NCBI RefSeq assembly: GCF_036391795.1
Contig: NZ_DASVZH010000048.1
Span: forward strand, 1-13,769
Origin: Oryzihumus sp036391795
GTDB taxonomy: Bacteria; Actinomycetota; Actinomycetes; Actinomycetales; Dermatophilaceae
Reading direction: 5' to 3'
DNA: 13,769 nt
The position numbers and the translations under genes were made by a program. Positions within the stretch are counted from its first letter, which is position 1, and each line of letters begins with the position of its first letter. Below are positions 7,418 through 13,769 of the stretch, in pieces. The notes beneath the pieces are model-generated. The model did not search any database, was not told where the DNA came from, and saw only the letters and a list, made by a program, of their open reading frames with translations.

Positions 7418-7999
7418 GTGGGTGGTCGACGTCTGCCCGGTGACAACCCGGTCGAGTTCACGCGCGCTCTCCAGGAGCTGCGCGACGTGCGGATGCGCCC
7501 CGAGGTGCGCCTCACCGAGGTGCCCGCTCCCCAGCGCATCGCCCCGTATGCCGTGGCCCTCACCGCCGAGGTCGTCTCCCAGCGCGCCGACGAGGAGCTG
7601 GCCTCCGGACGGTTCGTGCTCCTGCACGACCCCTCGGAGCCGGAGCCGTGGGGCGGGGCGTGGCGGGCGGTGACCTTCGCCCGGGCCGAGCTCGAGGCCG
7701 AGCTGGCCAACGACCCGATGCTGGGGGCGGTCGGCTGGTCCTGGCTGCTCGACGCCCTCGCCGGACGCGGCGCCCAGCACACCGCCGAAGCCGGGACCGT
7801 GACCCGCGTGGTGTCCGAGAGCTTCGCCGGCCTCGCCGACCGCCGGGCCAGCGTCGAGATGGAGGTCCGCGCCTCGTGGACGCCGACGGACGACGCCCTC
7901 GGCACCCACCTGCAGGCGTGGGCCGACCTGCTGTGCACGGTGGCCGGGCTGCCACCGCTGCCCGACGGTGTCGTGGCGCTGCCTGCGCAGCGTCGGTGA
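7418..7999 (+). CDS. DUF3000 family protein
   Basis: This 193-residue soluble protein is of an actinobacterial family with unknown function, commonly found next to ribonuclease D as here. Hallmarks are RMRPEVRLTEVPAPQRIAPY (about 25-44), LASGRFVLLHDPSEPEPWGG, AELEAELANDPMLGAVGWSW, SESFAGLADRRASVEMEVRA plus SWTP, and a closing WADLLCTVAGLPPLPDGV. No signal peptide, membrane segment or recognisable catalytic motif is visible. The GTG at 7418 is supported by the -10 hexamer six bases upstream and by the absence of a ribosome site. It ends 22 bp before rnd, which also has its own -10. The conserved pairing hints at an RNA-related or housekeeping role, but that is inference from position only. Confidence 0.9.
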   Translation: MGGRRLPGDNPVEFTRALQELRDVRMRPEVRLTEVPAPQRIAPYAVALTAEVVSQRADEELASGRFVLLHDPSEPEPWGGAWRAVTFARAELEAELANDPMLGAVGWSWLLDALAGRGAQHTAEAGTVTRVVSESFAGLADRRASVEMEVRASWTPTDDALGTHLQAWADLLCTVAGLPPLPDGVVALPAQRR

Positions 8000-8009
8000 G
8001 CCCATCGCC

Positions 8010-8015
8010 TAGGTT
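8010..8015 (+). promoter_or_regulatory. -10 element for ribonuclease D, leaderless layout
   Basis: TAGGTT, six bases and then GTG at 8022, within the 22 bp between DUF3000 and rnd. A GGGG run lies too near the start to be a normal ribosome site. Confidence 0.5.
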
Positions 8016-8021
8016 GGGGCC

Positions 8022-9290
8022 GTGAACACCGGATCCACCGAGCCCGCCGAGGACGTCACCGATGACGTCGCCGCACCCGTCCTGACGCCCCTGCAGCAGC
8101 CCGCCGACGGGGTGCCCGACGTGGTCGTCGACGAGCGCCGGCTGGTCGAGGCGGCGCAGGCCCTCGCGGGGGGCACCGGTCCGCTGGCGATCGACGCCGA
8201 GCGGGCCTCGGGCTACCGCTACGGACAGCGGGCCTACCTCGTCCAGCTGCGCCGCCAGGGCTCGGGCACGTGGCTGATCGACCCGATCGCCTGCCCCGAC
8301 CTGTCGCCCGTGGCCGAGGCGATCGCCGACGTGGAATGGGTGCTGCACGCCGCCACGCAAGACCTGCCCTGCCTGGCCGAGGTGGGGCTGCGCCCGACCC
8401 GGCTGTTCGACACCGAGCTCGGCGCGCGGCTCGTCGGCCTGCCCCGAGTGGGCCTCGCCGCCGTCGTGGAGCACTACCTCGGGCTGAGCCTGGCCAAGGA
8501 GCACTCGGCCGTCGACTGGTCCACGCGCCCGCTGCCGGAGCCGTGGCTGCTCTACGCCGCGCTCGACGTGGAGGTGCTCGTGGAGGTCCGAGACCACGTC
8601 GCGGCCGACCTGGAGGCCCAGGGCAAGACCGGCTGGGCGATCGAGGAATTCGACGCCCTCACCCGCTTCACCGGTCCCGCGCCGCGGGTGGACCCCTGGC
8701 GGCGCACCTCGGGCATGCACAAGGTCCGCAACCGCCGCACCGCCGCCATCGTGCGCGAGCTGTGGCAGGAGCGCGACGCCATGGCGATCGAACGCGACGT
8801 CTCCCCCGGCCGCTTGCTGCCCGACGCGGCGCTGATCGAGGTCGCGTTGAGCGCCCCGGCCACGGCCGAGGAGCTGCCCAACGGCCACCCCGGCCGGCTG
8901 GCCCGCCGCAACGCCCGCACCTGGCTGGGTGCGGTCGCCAAGGCCAAGCGGATCCCCGAGCACGACCTGCCGCTGCTGACCCTCAAGGCCGACGGCCCGC
9001 CGCCGGCGCGGTCCTGGGCCGACCGTGACCCGGTGGCGGCCGCCCGCCTGGCCGACGCCCGGGCGGCCATGGCCGAGTTCGCCCACGCGCACTCCGTGCC
9101 GGTGGAGAACGTCCTGTCCCCCGACTCCCTGCGCCGGGTGCTGTGGACACCGCCGGAGCCGGCGACCGAGGCGTCCCTGCGGGAGGCGCTGACGACGCTC
9201 GGCGCCCGGCAGTGGCAGTGCGACATCGCCGTCCCGATCATCGCGGCGGCCGTCGCCGCCCACCCCGGGGACGACGACGCCACGGCGTGA
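8022..9290 (+). CDS. rnd: Ribonuclease D (3'-5' exonuclease with HRDC domain)
   Basis: This 422-residue cytoplasmic DEDD-family exonuclease trims 3' ends of structured RNAs such as tRNA precursors. Exo I is seen as AIDAERASGYRYGQRAYLVQ, with Asp58 and Glu60. Exo II is LHAATQDLPCL, with Asp114. Exo III is LLYAALDVEVL, with Tyr178 and Asp182 at the Y-x3-D spacing of the DEDDy class. All four metal ligands and the Tyr are present, so it should be active. An HRDC helical domain follows at about 230-320 (RRTAAIVRELWQERDAMAIE, then GRLLPDAALIEVA), and a C-terminal tail about 100 residues long is usual in actinobacteria. A 40-residue acidic N-terminal lead precedes the domain. It follows DUF3000 closely, but its own -10 lies six bases before the GTG. 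Confidence 0.94.
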   Translation: MNTGSTEPAEDVTDDVAAPVLTPLQQPADGVPDVVVDERRLVEAAQALAGGTGPLAIDAERASGYRYGQRAYLVQLRRQGSGTWLIDPIACPDLSPVAEAIADVEWVLHAATQDLPCLAEVGLRPTRLFDTELGARLVGLPRVGLAAVVEHYLGLSLAKEHSAVDWSTRPLPEPWLLYAALDVEVLVEVRDHVAADLEAQGKTGWAIEEFDALTRFTGPAPRVDPWRRTSGMHKVRNRRTAAIVRELWQERDAMAIERDVSPGRLLPDAALIEVALSAPATAEELPNGHPGRLARRNARTWLGAVAKAKRIPEHDLPLLTLKADGPPPARSWADRDPVAAARLADARAAMAEFAHAHSVPVENVLSPDSLRRVLWTPPEPATEASLREALTTLGARQWQCDIAVPIIAAAVAAHPGDDDATA

Positions 9291-9313
9291 CGGCTCTCAC
9301 CCGGCAGGGCCGG

Positions 9314-9342
9314 TGTCAACGGTTGTTACCCGCGAGTAGCAT
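9314..9342 (+). promoter_or_regulatory. Probable promoter of fadA-fadB
   Basis: TGTCAA (9314-9319), a 17-base spacer and TAGCAT (9337-9342) make a plausible sigma-70-type promoter about 57 bp before the fadA start. The spacer begins within the small inverted repeat CAAC-G-GTTG (9317-9325), which might be an operator half, though it is short. This gene has a leader and a ribosome site, unlike its leaderless neighbours. Confidence 0.45.
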
Positions 9343-9351
9343 CGGCGGCGA

Positions 9352-9368
9352 CCGGGGAGCTCCCCCGG
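9352..9368 (+). other. GC hairpin in the fadA leader
   Basis: CCGGGG and CCCC(C)GG can pair around AGCT with one bulged base, just after the probable transcription start. It may be the weak terminator of rnd, whose stop is at 9290, or a leader structure of fadA. The sequence does not decide. Confidence 0.3.
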
Positions 9369-9386
9369 ACCACCCGACCCCGCTTC

Positions 9387-9394
9387 AAGGGAGG
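9387..9394 (+). promoter_or_regulatory. Strong ribosome binding site of fadA
   Basis: AAGGGAGG lies five bases before the GTG at 9400 and fixes that start. It is the strongest Shine-Dalgarno in the window. Confidence 0.75.
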
Positions 9395-9399
9395 CACCC

Positions 9400-10617
9400 G
9401 TGCCCCGCACTCTGCGTGAGGTCGTCTTCGTCGACGGTGTGCGCACGCCGTTCGGCAAGGCCGGGGAGAAGGGCATCTATGCCCAGACCCGCGCCGACGA
9501 CCTCGTCATCCATTGCATCCGCGAGCTCCTGCGCCGCAACCCCGACCTCCCGCCGGAGCGCGTGGAGGAGGTGGCCATCGCGGCCACCACGCAGATCGGT
9601 GACCAGGGCCTGACCATCGGCCGTGTGGCCGCCCTCCTGTCCGGCCTGCCGAAGACCACCCCCGGCTACTCGGTGGACCGGATGTGCGCCGGCGCGATGA
9701 CCGCGGTGACCAACACCGCCTCCAGCATCGCCTTCGGCTCCTACGAGGTCGCCATCGCCGGTGGCGTCGAGCACATGGGCCGCCACCCGATGGGTGAGGG
9801 CGTCGACCCCAACCCCCGCATCGTCGCCGAGAAGCTGGTCGACCCCTCCGCGCTGGTCATGGGCTCCACCGCGGAGAACCTGCACGACCGCTTCCCGGAG
9901 CTGACCAAGGAGCGCTCCGACACCTTCGCCGTCGGCAGCCAGAACAAGCTCGAGAAGGCTTACGCCAACAACAAGATCCAGCCCGACCTGGTCCCCGTCG
10001 CCACCCGCCACGAGGAGCTCGGCTGGGGCCTGGCCACCGCCGACGAGCCGCCGCGCCCCGGCACCACCATCGACAACCTCACCGGCCTGAAGACCCCGTT
10101 CCGCCCGCACGGCCGGGTCACCGCCGGCAACAGCGCCGGCCTCAACGACGGCGCCACCGCGTGCATCCTCGCCTCCGAGGAGGCCGCCCACGAGCTCGGC
10201 CTGCCGGTGCGGATGCGACTGGTCGGCTACTCCTTCGTGGGCGTCGAGCCCGAGGTCATGGGCATCGGCCCGGTCCCGGCGACGGAGAAGGCCCTCAAGC
10301 AGGCGGGCCTGACCATCGAGGACATCGGCCTCTTCGAGCTCAACGAGGCGTTCGCGGTGCAGGTGCTCGCGTTCCTCGACCACTTCGGCATCGCCGACGA
10401 CGACCCGCGCGTCAACCAGTACGGCGGCGCCATCGCCACCGGCCACCCGCTCGCCAGCTCCGGCGTGCGCCTCATGACCCAGCTCGCCCGCCAGTTCGAG
10501 GAGCACCCCGAGGTCCGCTACGGCCTCACCGCGATGTGCATCGGCATCGGCATGGGCGGCGCGGTCATCTGGGAGAACCCGCACCACGCCGACTACGGCA
10601 AGGAGGACGCAGCCTGA
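9400..10617 (+). CDS. fadA: Acetyl-CoA acyltransferase / thiolase
   Basis: This 405-residue cytoplasmic thiolase cleaves 3-ketoacyl-CoA with CoA to release acetyl-CoA, the last step of beta-oxidation. The nucleophile Cys96 is in YSVDRMCAGAM. The NEAF motif (FELNEAFAVQ) is intact. His349 is in ATGHPLASSG and the second active-site Cys380 in TAMCIGIGMGG, so the full catalytic set is present. HMGRHPMGEG near 130 and VTAGNSAGLNDGATACILAS near 248 are typical of the family. The downstream partner is the fadB alpha subunit, so the pair likely forms the trifunctional alpha/beta complex. Its TGA overlaps the fadB ATG by one base (TGATG), so translation is coupled. Acetyl-CoA acetyltransferase (two-carbon condensation) is the alternative reading, but the fadB partner favours beta-oxidation. 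Confidence 0.93.
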   Translation: MPRTLREVVFVDGVRTPFGKAGEKGIYAQTRADDLVIHCIRELLRRNPDLPPERVEEVAIAATTQIGDQGLTIGRVAALLSGLPKTTPGYSVDRMCAGAMTAVTNTASSIAFGSYEVAIAGGVEHMGRHPMGEGVDPNPRIVAEKLVDPSALVMGSTAENLHDRFPELTKERSDTFAVGSQNKLEKAYANNKIQPDLVPVATRHEELGWGLATADEPPRPGTTIDNLTGLKTPFRPHGRVTAGNSAGLNDGATACILASEEAAHELGLPVRMRLVGYSFVGVEPEVMGIGPVPATEKALKQAGLTIEDIGLFELNEAFAVQVLAFLDHFGIADDDPRVNQYGGAIATGHPLASSGVRLMTQLARQFEEHPEVRYGLTAMCIGIGMGGAVIWENPHHADYGKEDAA

Positions 10618-12740
10618 TGACTGCCACCGACACCGACTTCTCCGCGGTCTTCCCCGACGAGGTCATCACCCACACGCGGGTCCGCGACATCGATCTGCCC
10701 GGCGGCGCGGGCACCTTCGCCCTCATCACGCTGGACAACGGCTTCGACCACACCAAGCCCAACACCCTCGGCCCGGCCACGCTCGTCGGCCTGTCGTCGG
10801 CCCTGGACGCGCTGAAGGTCCGCGCCGAGGCCGGCGAGATCGTCGGCGTGGGCGTCACCGGCAAGCCGTTCATCTTCGCCGTGGGCGCCGACCTCAAGGG
10901 CGTCTCCCACCTCACCGGGCACGACCAGGCGCTGCTCATCGGCCGCCTCGGCCACGAGACCTTCGCCAAGCTCGAGGACCTGCCGGTCCCGACGTTCGCG
11001 TTCACCAACGGCGCGGCGCTCGGCGGTGGCGTGGAGATCGGCCTGTCCTGCGACTACCGCACCATCTCCTCCGGCGTGCCGATCTGGGCACTGCCCGAGT
11101 GCTTCCTCGGCCTCGTCCCCGGCTGGGGCGGCTGCTTCAAGCTGCCCAACCTCGTCGGCGTCGAGAAGGCCCTCAAGGTCATCGTCGAGAACTCGCTCAA
11201 CATGAACCGCATGCTCAAGGGCCCGCAGGCCTTCGAGCTCGGCGCCGCCGACGCGATGTTCGAGCCGGTCACCTTCCTCGAGGACTCCCTCGCCTGGGCG
11301 GCCGACGTCATCACCGGCAAGGTCACCGTGCAGCGTCCCGAGGTCGACCGCGACGAGCAGAAGTGGGAGGCCGCGATCGCCGCGGCCAAGGGCTTCGCCG
11401 ACCTCAAGACCGGTGGCGCGGCGCCCGCGCCGTACCGCGCCCTCGAGCTGGTCTCGCAGGCCCGCACCGCCACCCGCGACGAGGCGTTCGCGGCCGAGGA
11501 CAAGACGCTGGCCGACCTCATCATGGGCGAGGAGCTGCGCGCGGGCCTGTACTCCTTCGACCTGACCCAGAAGCGGGCCAAGCGTCCCGTCGGCGCACCG
11601 GACAAGTCCCTGGCGCGCAAGGTCACCAAGGTCGGCATCGTCGGCGCCGGCCTCATGGCCAGCCAGCTCTCGCTGCTGTTCATCCAGCGCCTCGAGGTGC
11701 CGGTCGTCATGACCGACCTCGACCAGGAGCGCGTGGACAAGGGCGTCGGCTACGTGCACGCCGAGGTCGACAAGCTCCTCGGCAAGGGCCGGATCGGCCA
11801 CGACAAGGCCAACCGCCTCAAGGCCCTCATCACCGGGTCGACGAGCAAGGAGGGCTTCGCCGACGCCGAGTTCGTCATCGAGGCCGTCTTCGAGGAGATG
11901 TCGGTCAAGAAGCAGGTCTTCGCCGAGGTCGAGGCCGTGGTCTCCGCCGAGGCGGTCCTGGCGACCAACACCTCCTCCCTGTCGATCACCGAGATGGCCC
12001 GGGACCTGCAGCACCCCGAGCGGGTCGTGGGCTTCCACTTCTTCAACCCGGTCGCGGTCATGCCGCTGCTGGAGATCGTCAGGGGCGAGGCGACCGACGA
12101 CGCCACGCTGGCGACTGCGTTCGCCACCGGCAAGGCGCTGAAGAAGACGACGATCCTGGTCAAGGACTCCCCCTCGTTCATCGTCAACCGCCTCCTCGGC
12201 CGCTTCATGGGCGAGGTCGCCAAGGTCGTCGACGAGGGCACCCCGATCGAGGTGGCCGACCGGGCCTTCGCCGGCCTGGCGCCGATGCCGCCGTTCATCC
12301 TGCTCGGGCTCGTCGGCCCGGCGATCGCGCTGCACAACAACGAGACGCTGGCCCGGGCTTTCCCCGAGCGCTTCTACGTCTCGGAGAACCTGCGCCGGAT
12401 CGTCGAGGCCCGGAAGCCGGCCATCTACATCTGGCCCGAGGGCAAGCCGGTGGTCGACCCCGAGGTCGAGGCGCTGTTCGAGAAGCCGGCCGACCCGGTC
12501 GTGCTCACCACGGAGCAGGTCCGCGAGCGGGTGCTCTCGGTCCTCGCCGAGGAGGCCCGCCTCATGCTCGACGAGGGCGTCGCCGCCGGTCCACAGGACA
12601 TCGACCTGGCCATGATCACCGGCGCCGGGTTCTCCTTCTGGAACGGCGGCCTGACCCCGCTGCTGGACCGCACCGGCGTCGCCGAGAAGGTCACCGGCCA
12701 GCGCTTCCTGCCCCAGGGCGTCGCCAGCGTCCCGGCCTGA
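10617..12740 (+). CDS. fadB: Beta-oxidation alpha subunit: enoyl-CoA hydratase / 3-hydroxyacyl-CoA dehydrogenase
   Basis: This 707-residue bifunctional enzyme hydrates trans-2-enoyl-CoA and oxidises the 3-hydroxyacyl-CoA with NAD. The crotonase domain (about 15-230) has the oxyanion-hole stretch FIFAVGADLKG, GGGVEIGL with Glu140 and WALPECFLGLVPGWGG with Glu161, matching the two catalytic glutamates of enoyl-CoA hydratase. The NAD domain starts near 335 with VGIVGAGLMASQL, and Asp367 ends the second strand. The dehydrogenase dyad His474 (GFHFFNP) and Glu486 (MPLLEIV) has the usual 12-residue spacing, and Asn524 lies in DSPSFIVNRLLG. The C-terminal helical domain has AMITGAGFSFWNGGLTPLLD. The third Gly of the NAD fingerprint is Ala348. 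The ATG at 10617 overlaps the fadA stop; the longer frame from 10161 is only a shadow of fadA. A hairpin terminator follows the stop. Confidence 0.95.
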   Translation: MTATDTDFSAVFPDEVITHTRVRDIDLPGGAGTFALITLDNGFDHTKPNTLGPATLVGLSSALDALKVRAEAGEIVGVGVTGKPFIFAVGADLKGVSHLTGHDQALLIGRLGHETFAKLEDLPVPTFAFTNGAALGGGVEIGLSCDYRTISSGVPIWALPECFLGLVPGWGGCFKLPNLVGVEKALKVIVENSLNMNRMLKGPQAFELGAADAMFEPVTFLEDSLAWAADVITGKVTVQRPEVDRDEQKWEAAIAAAKGFADLKTGGAAPAPYRALELVSQARTATRDEAFAAEDKTLADLIMGEELRAGLYSFDLTQKRAKRPVGAPDKSLARKVTKVGIVGAGLMASQLSLLFIQRLEVPVVMTDLDQERVDKGVGYVHAEVDKLLGKGRIGHDKANRLKALITGSTSKEGFADAEFVIEAVFEEMSVKKQVFAEVEAVVSAEAVLATNTSSLSITEMARDLQHPERVVGFHFFNPVAVMPLLEIVRGEATDDATLATAFATGKALKKTTILVKDSPSFIVNRLLGRFMGEVAKVVDEGTPIEVADRAFAGLAPMPPFILLGLVGPAIALHNNETLARAFPERFYVSENLRRIVEARKPAIYIWPEGKPVVDPEVEALFEKPADPVVLTTEQVRERVLSVLAEEARLMLDEGVAAGPQDIDLAMITGAGFSFWNGGLTPLLDRTGVAEKVTGQRFLPQGVASVPA

Positions 12741-12753
12741 TCCCCGCACCACC

Positions 12754-12794
12754 GCGCGTGGCCGGCATACCCACCAGGTATGCCGGCCACGCGC
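12754..12794 (+). terminator. Hairpin terminator of fadA-fadB
   Basis: A perfect 18 bp stem (12754-12771 with 12777-12794) closes a five-base loop, starting 13 bp after the fadB stop. No T-run follows. The inner arms carry GGCATAC and its complement GTATGCC, a heptamer that recurs elsewhere in the window. Confidence 0.8.
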
Positions 12795-12881
12795 CCGTGC
12801 GGGGCACGCCGACGTTGACGGCGGGCGGTATGTGGTGATTACCTCGCAGAGGTCGCCCTCGCGGCGCGGGTCGCTGGTATC
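12795..12881 (+). other. Gap between terminator and HTH-MurA promoter
   Basis: No gene is visible here. TTGACG at 12815-12820 resembles a -35 box, but no convincing -10 follows at the right distance. GGTA (12827-12830) and TACC (12840-12843) form a weak inverted repeat around TGTGGTGAT, which loosely resembles the palindrome nearer the start. It may be a second, poorer operator or chance. Confidence 0.2.
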
Positions 12882-12891
12882 TCACATGTGA
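12882..12891. promoter_or_regulatory. Palindromic operator before the HTH-MurA gene
   Basis: TCACATGTGA is a perfect 10 bp palindrome centred 20 bases before the start codon, immediately upstream of the -10 hexamer. A protein bound here would cover the promoter. The downstream gene encodes an XRE-type DNA-binding domain, so self-repression is the natural guess, but it is inferred only from position. Confidence 0.5.
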
Positions 12892-12893
12892 TC

Positions 12894-12899
12894 TACACT
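12894..12899 (+). promoter_or_regulatory. -10 element of the HTH-MurA gene, leaderless layout
   Basis: TACACT is followed by six bases and then the ATG at 12906. No Shine-Dalgarno is present, so the mRNA probably begins at the start codon. Confidence 0.65.
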
Positions 12900-12905
12900 C
12901 GCTGC

Positions 12906-13769
12906 ATGAGTGAGGACTACCTGGCCCGGATCGGCACCCTCATCCGAGACGCCCGTCGCCACAAGAGCATGACTCAGAACGAGCTTGCGCTTGCGCTGGG
13001 CACCAGCCAGAGCGCCGTCGCCCGGATCGAACAGGGCAAACAGAATCTCAGTCTTGAGATGCTCGCGCGCATCGGCGAGTGCCTCGACTCCGAGTTCGTC
13101 TCCCTCGGCCACTCCGGCGCCCAGCACCTGCGCATCGTCGGCGGCACCAAGCTCTCCGGTGCCATCGACGTCAAGACGAGCAAGAACGCCGCCGTCGCGC
13201 TGCTGTGCGCCTCCCTGCTCAACCGCGGGCGCACCACGCTGCGCAACCTCGCGCGGATCGAGGAGGTCAACCGCATCCTCGAGGTGCTGACCAGCATCGG
13301 GGTCAAGGCCCGCTGGCTGCCGGACAGCAACGACCTCGAGCTCGTCCCGCCGGCCCGCCTCGACCTGGCGGGCATCGACGTCGACGCCGCGCGGCGCACC
13401 CGCACCGTGATCATGTTCCTCGGGCCGCTGCTGCACGAGTACCCCGAGTTCCAGCTGCCCTACGCCGGCGGCTGCGACCTGGGCACCCGCACGGTCGAGC
13501 CGCACATGAGCGCCCTCCGCCCGTTCGGGCTCAACGTGACCGCGCACAGCGGCTTCTACGAGGCACGCGTCGACCGCGACGTGACCCCCGGCCGGCCGAT
13601 CGTGCTCACCGAGCGCGGCGACACGGTGACCGAGAACGCGCTGCTGGCCGCAGCCCGCCACGAGGGCGTGACGGTCATCCGCAACGCCTCCCCCAACTAC
13701 ATGGTCCAGGACCTGTGCTTCTTCCTGGACAAGCTCGGCGTGCGGATCGAGGGGATCGGCAGCACGACC
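12906..13769 (+). CDS. XRE-type HTH fused to a MurA-like enolpyruvyl transferase (partial, runs off the right edge)
   Basis: 288 codons are visible and the frame is still open at the end. Residues 7-60 are an XRE/Cro helix-turn-helix (MTQNELALALGTSQSAVARI, then EQGKQNLSLEMLARI). From about 74 the protein follows the EPSP synthase/MurA fold: LRIVGGTKLSGAIDVKTSKN, then AAVALLCASLL. MurA catalyses transfer of enolpyruvate from PEP to UDP-GlcNAc, the first committed step of peptidoglycan synthesis. Residues matching E. coli MurA are kept: Lys93-Asn94 (Lys22-Asn23), Arg166 (Arg91, six before LGPL), Cys190 in YAGGCDLGTR (Cys115, the fosfomycin target) and Arg195 (Arg120). The match to Asp305 lies beyond the window. 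It may be an active second MurA carrying a DNA-binding domain, or an enzyme fold used as a ligand sensor for a regulator. HTH-bearing MurA-like proteins do occur in actinobacteria; I do not know a settled function. The start is fixed by the -10 six bases upstream. Confidence 0.88.
   Translation, partial: MSEDYLARIGTLIRDARRHKSMTQNELALALGTSQSAVARIEQGKQNLSLEMLARIGECLDSEFVSLGHSGAQHLRIVGGTKLSGAIDVKTSKNAAVALLCASLLNRGRTTLRNLARIEEVNRILEVLTSIGVKARWLPDSNDLELVPPARLDLAGIDVDAARRTRTVIMFLGPLLHEYPEFQLPYAGGCDLGTRTVEPHMSALRPFGLNVTAHSGFYEARVDRDVTPGRPIVLTERGDTVTENALLAAARHEGVTVIRNASPNYMVQDLCFFLDKLGVRIEGIGSTT

Noticed and set aside
6524..8005. 493-codon version of the transporter gene
   Set aside because: The extra N-terminal 217 residues are low complexity and overlap DUF3000 on the other strand. 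The -10 at 7361-7366 and the start of homology support ATG 7354.
7560..9263. Minus-strand open frame of 567 codons opposite DUF3000 and rnd
   Set aside because: It is antisense to two well-supported genes. Its composition is Gly/Arg/Pro-rich low complexity, typical of shadow frames in GC-rich DNA.
9317..9325. CAACGGTTG as a fatty-acid regulator operator
   Set aside because: It is only a four-base inverted repeat around one base, too short to separate from chance. It is mentioned only as part of the promoter entry.
10161..10616. N-terminal extension of fadB
   Set aside because: This stretch overlaps the fadA coding frame completely and encodes Arg/Gly-rich filler. The ATG at 10617 matches the family start and the coupled stop-start junction.
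10593..12752. Minus-strand open frame of 719 codons opposite fadB
   Set aside because: fadB has complete catalytic motifs on the plus strand. The opposite frame shows no domain and arises from the GC-rich third position.
1..13769. CRISPR array, tRNA, rRNA or prophage genes
   Set aside because: I saw no regularly spaced repeats, no tRNA-like cloverleaf with CCA context and no phage structural genes on either strand.

Overview
The window is very GC-rich and nearly every third codon position is G or C. It carries a mycothiol-type DinB-like enzyme, an actinobacterial HemQ, DUF3000 next to ribonuclease D, a 13E12/DUF222-HNH remnant behind a mycobacterial-type SOS box, and many leaderless genes. 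This points to a high-GC Actinomycetota chromosome. Gene content and order suggest Micrococcales, perhaps near Intrasporangiaceae, but the lineage is inferred, not shown. Most of the window is ordinary core metabolism; no plasmid, prophage or CRISPR array is visible.

Layout. At the left edge, positions 1-16 hold the first codons of a minus-strand gene. Positions 75-1249 hold a broken minus-strand DUF222-HNH gene of the 13E12 repeat family. It has an in-frame stop, a one-base frameshift and a cut HNH motif, but still has a well-formed LexA box at its start. Positions 1410-3534 (minus) are the end of the coproporphyrin-dependent heme pathway, hemY/cgoX followed by hemQ/chdC, closed by a strong hairpin terminator. 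A plus-strand DUF4349 lipoprotein (3655-4650) converges, with a 41 bp overlap, on a minus-strand mycothiol-dependent maleylpyruvate isomerase-like gene (4610-5359). Upstream of that on the minus strand lie hemE (5398-6444) and a DMT/EamA transporter (6524-7354). A 63 bp divergent gap leads to plus-strand DUF3000 (7418-7999) and ribonuclease D (8022-9290). Next come the fadA-fadB fatty-acid beta-oxidation pair (9400-12740), translationally coupled and closed by an 18 bp hairpin. The right edge holds the first 288 codons of a fusion of an XRE-type DNA-binding domain to a MurA-like enolpyruvyl transferase (12906 onward).

How the genes work together. HemE supplies coproporphyrinogen III, CgoX oxidises it and ChdC makes heme b after iron insertion by a ferrochelatase encoded elsewhere. 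FadB and FadA do the last three steps of beta-oxidation. The most distinctive points are: (1) six of the eleven genes with a usable upstream region (including the pseudogene) have TANNNT exactly six bases before the start codon, the layout of leaderless transcripts; (2) the HTH-MurA fusion, which keeps the visible MurA catalytic residues and has a perfect 10 bp palindrome overlapping its own promoter; (3) an SOS box that contains the -10 element of the decayed HNH gene; (4) a recurrent GGCATAC/GTATGCC heptamer in genes and in terminator arms.
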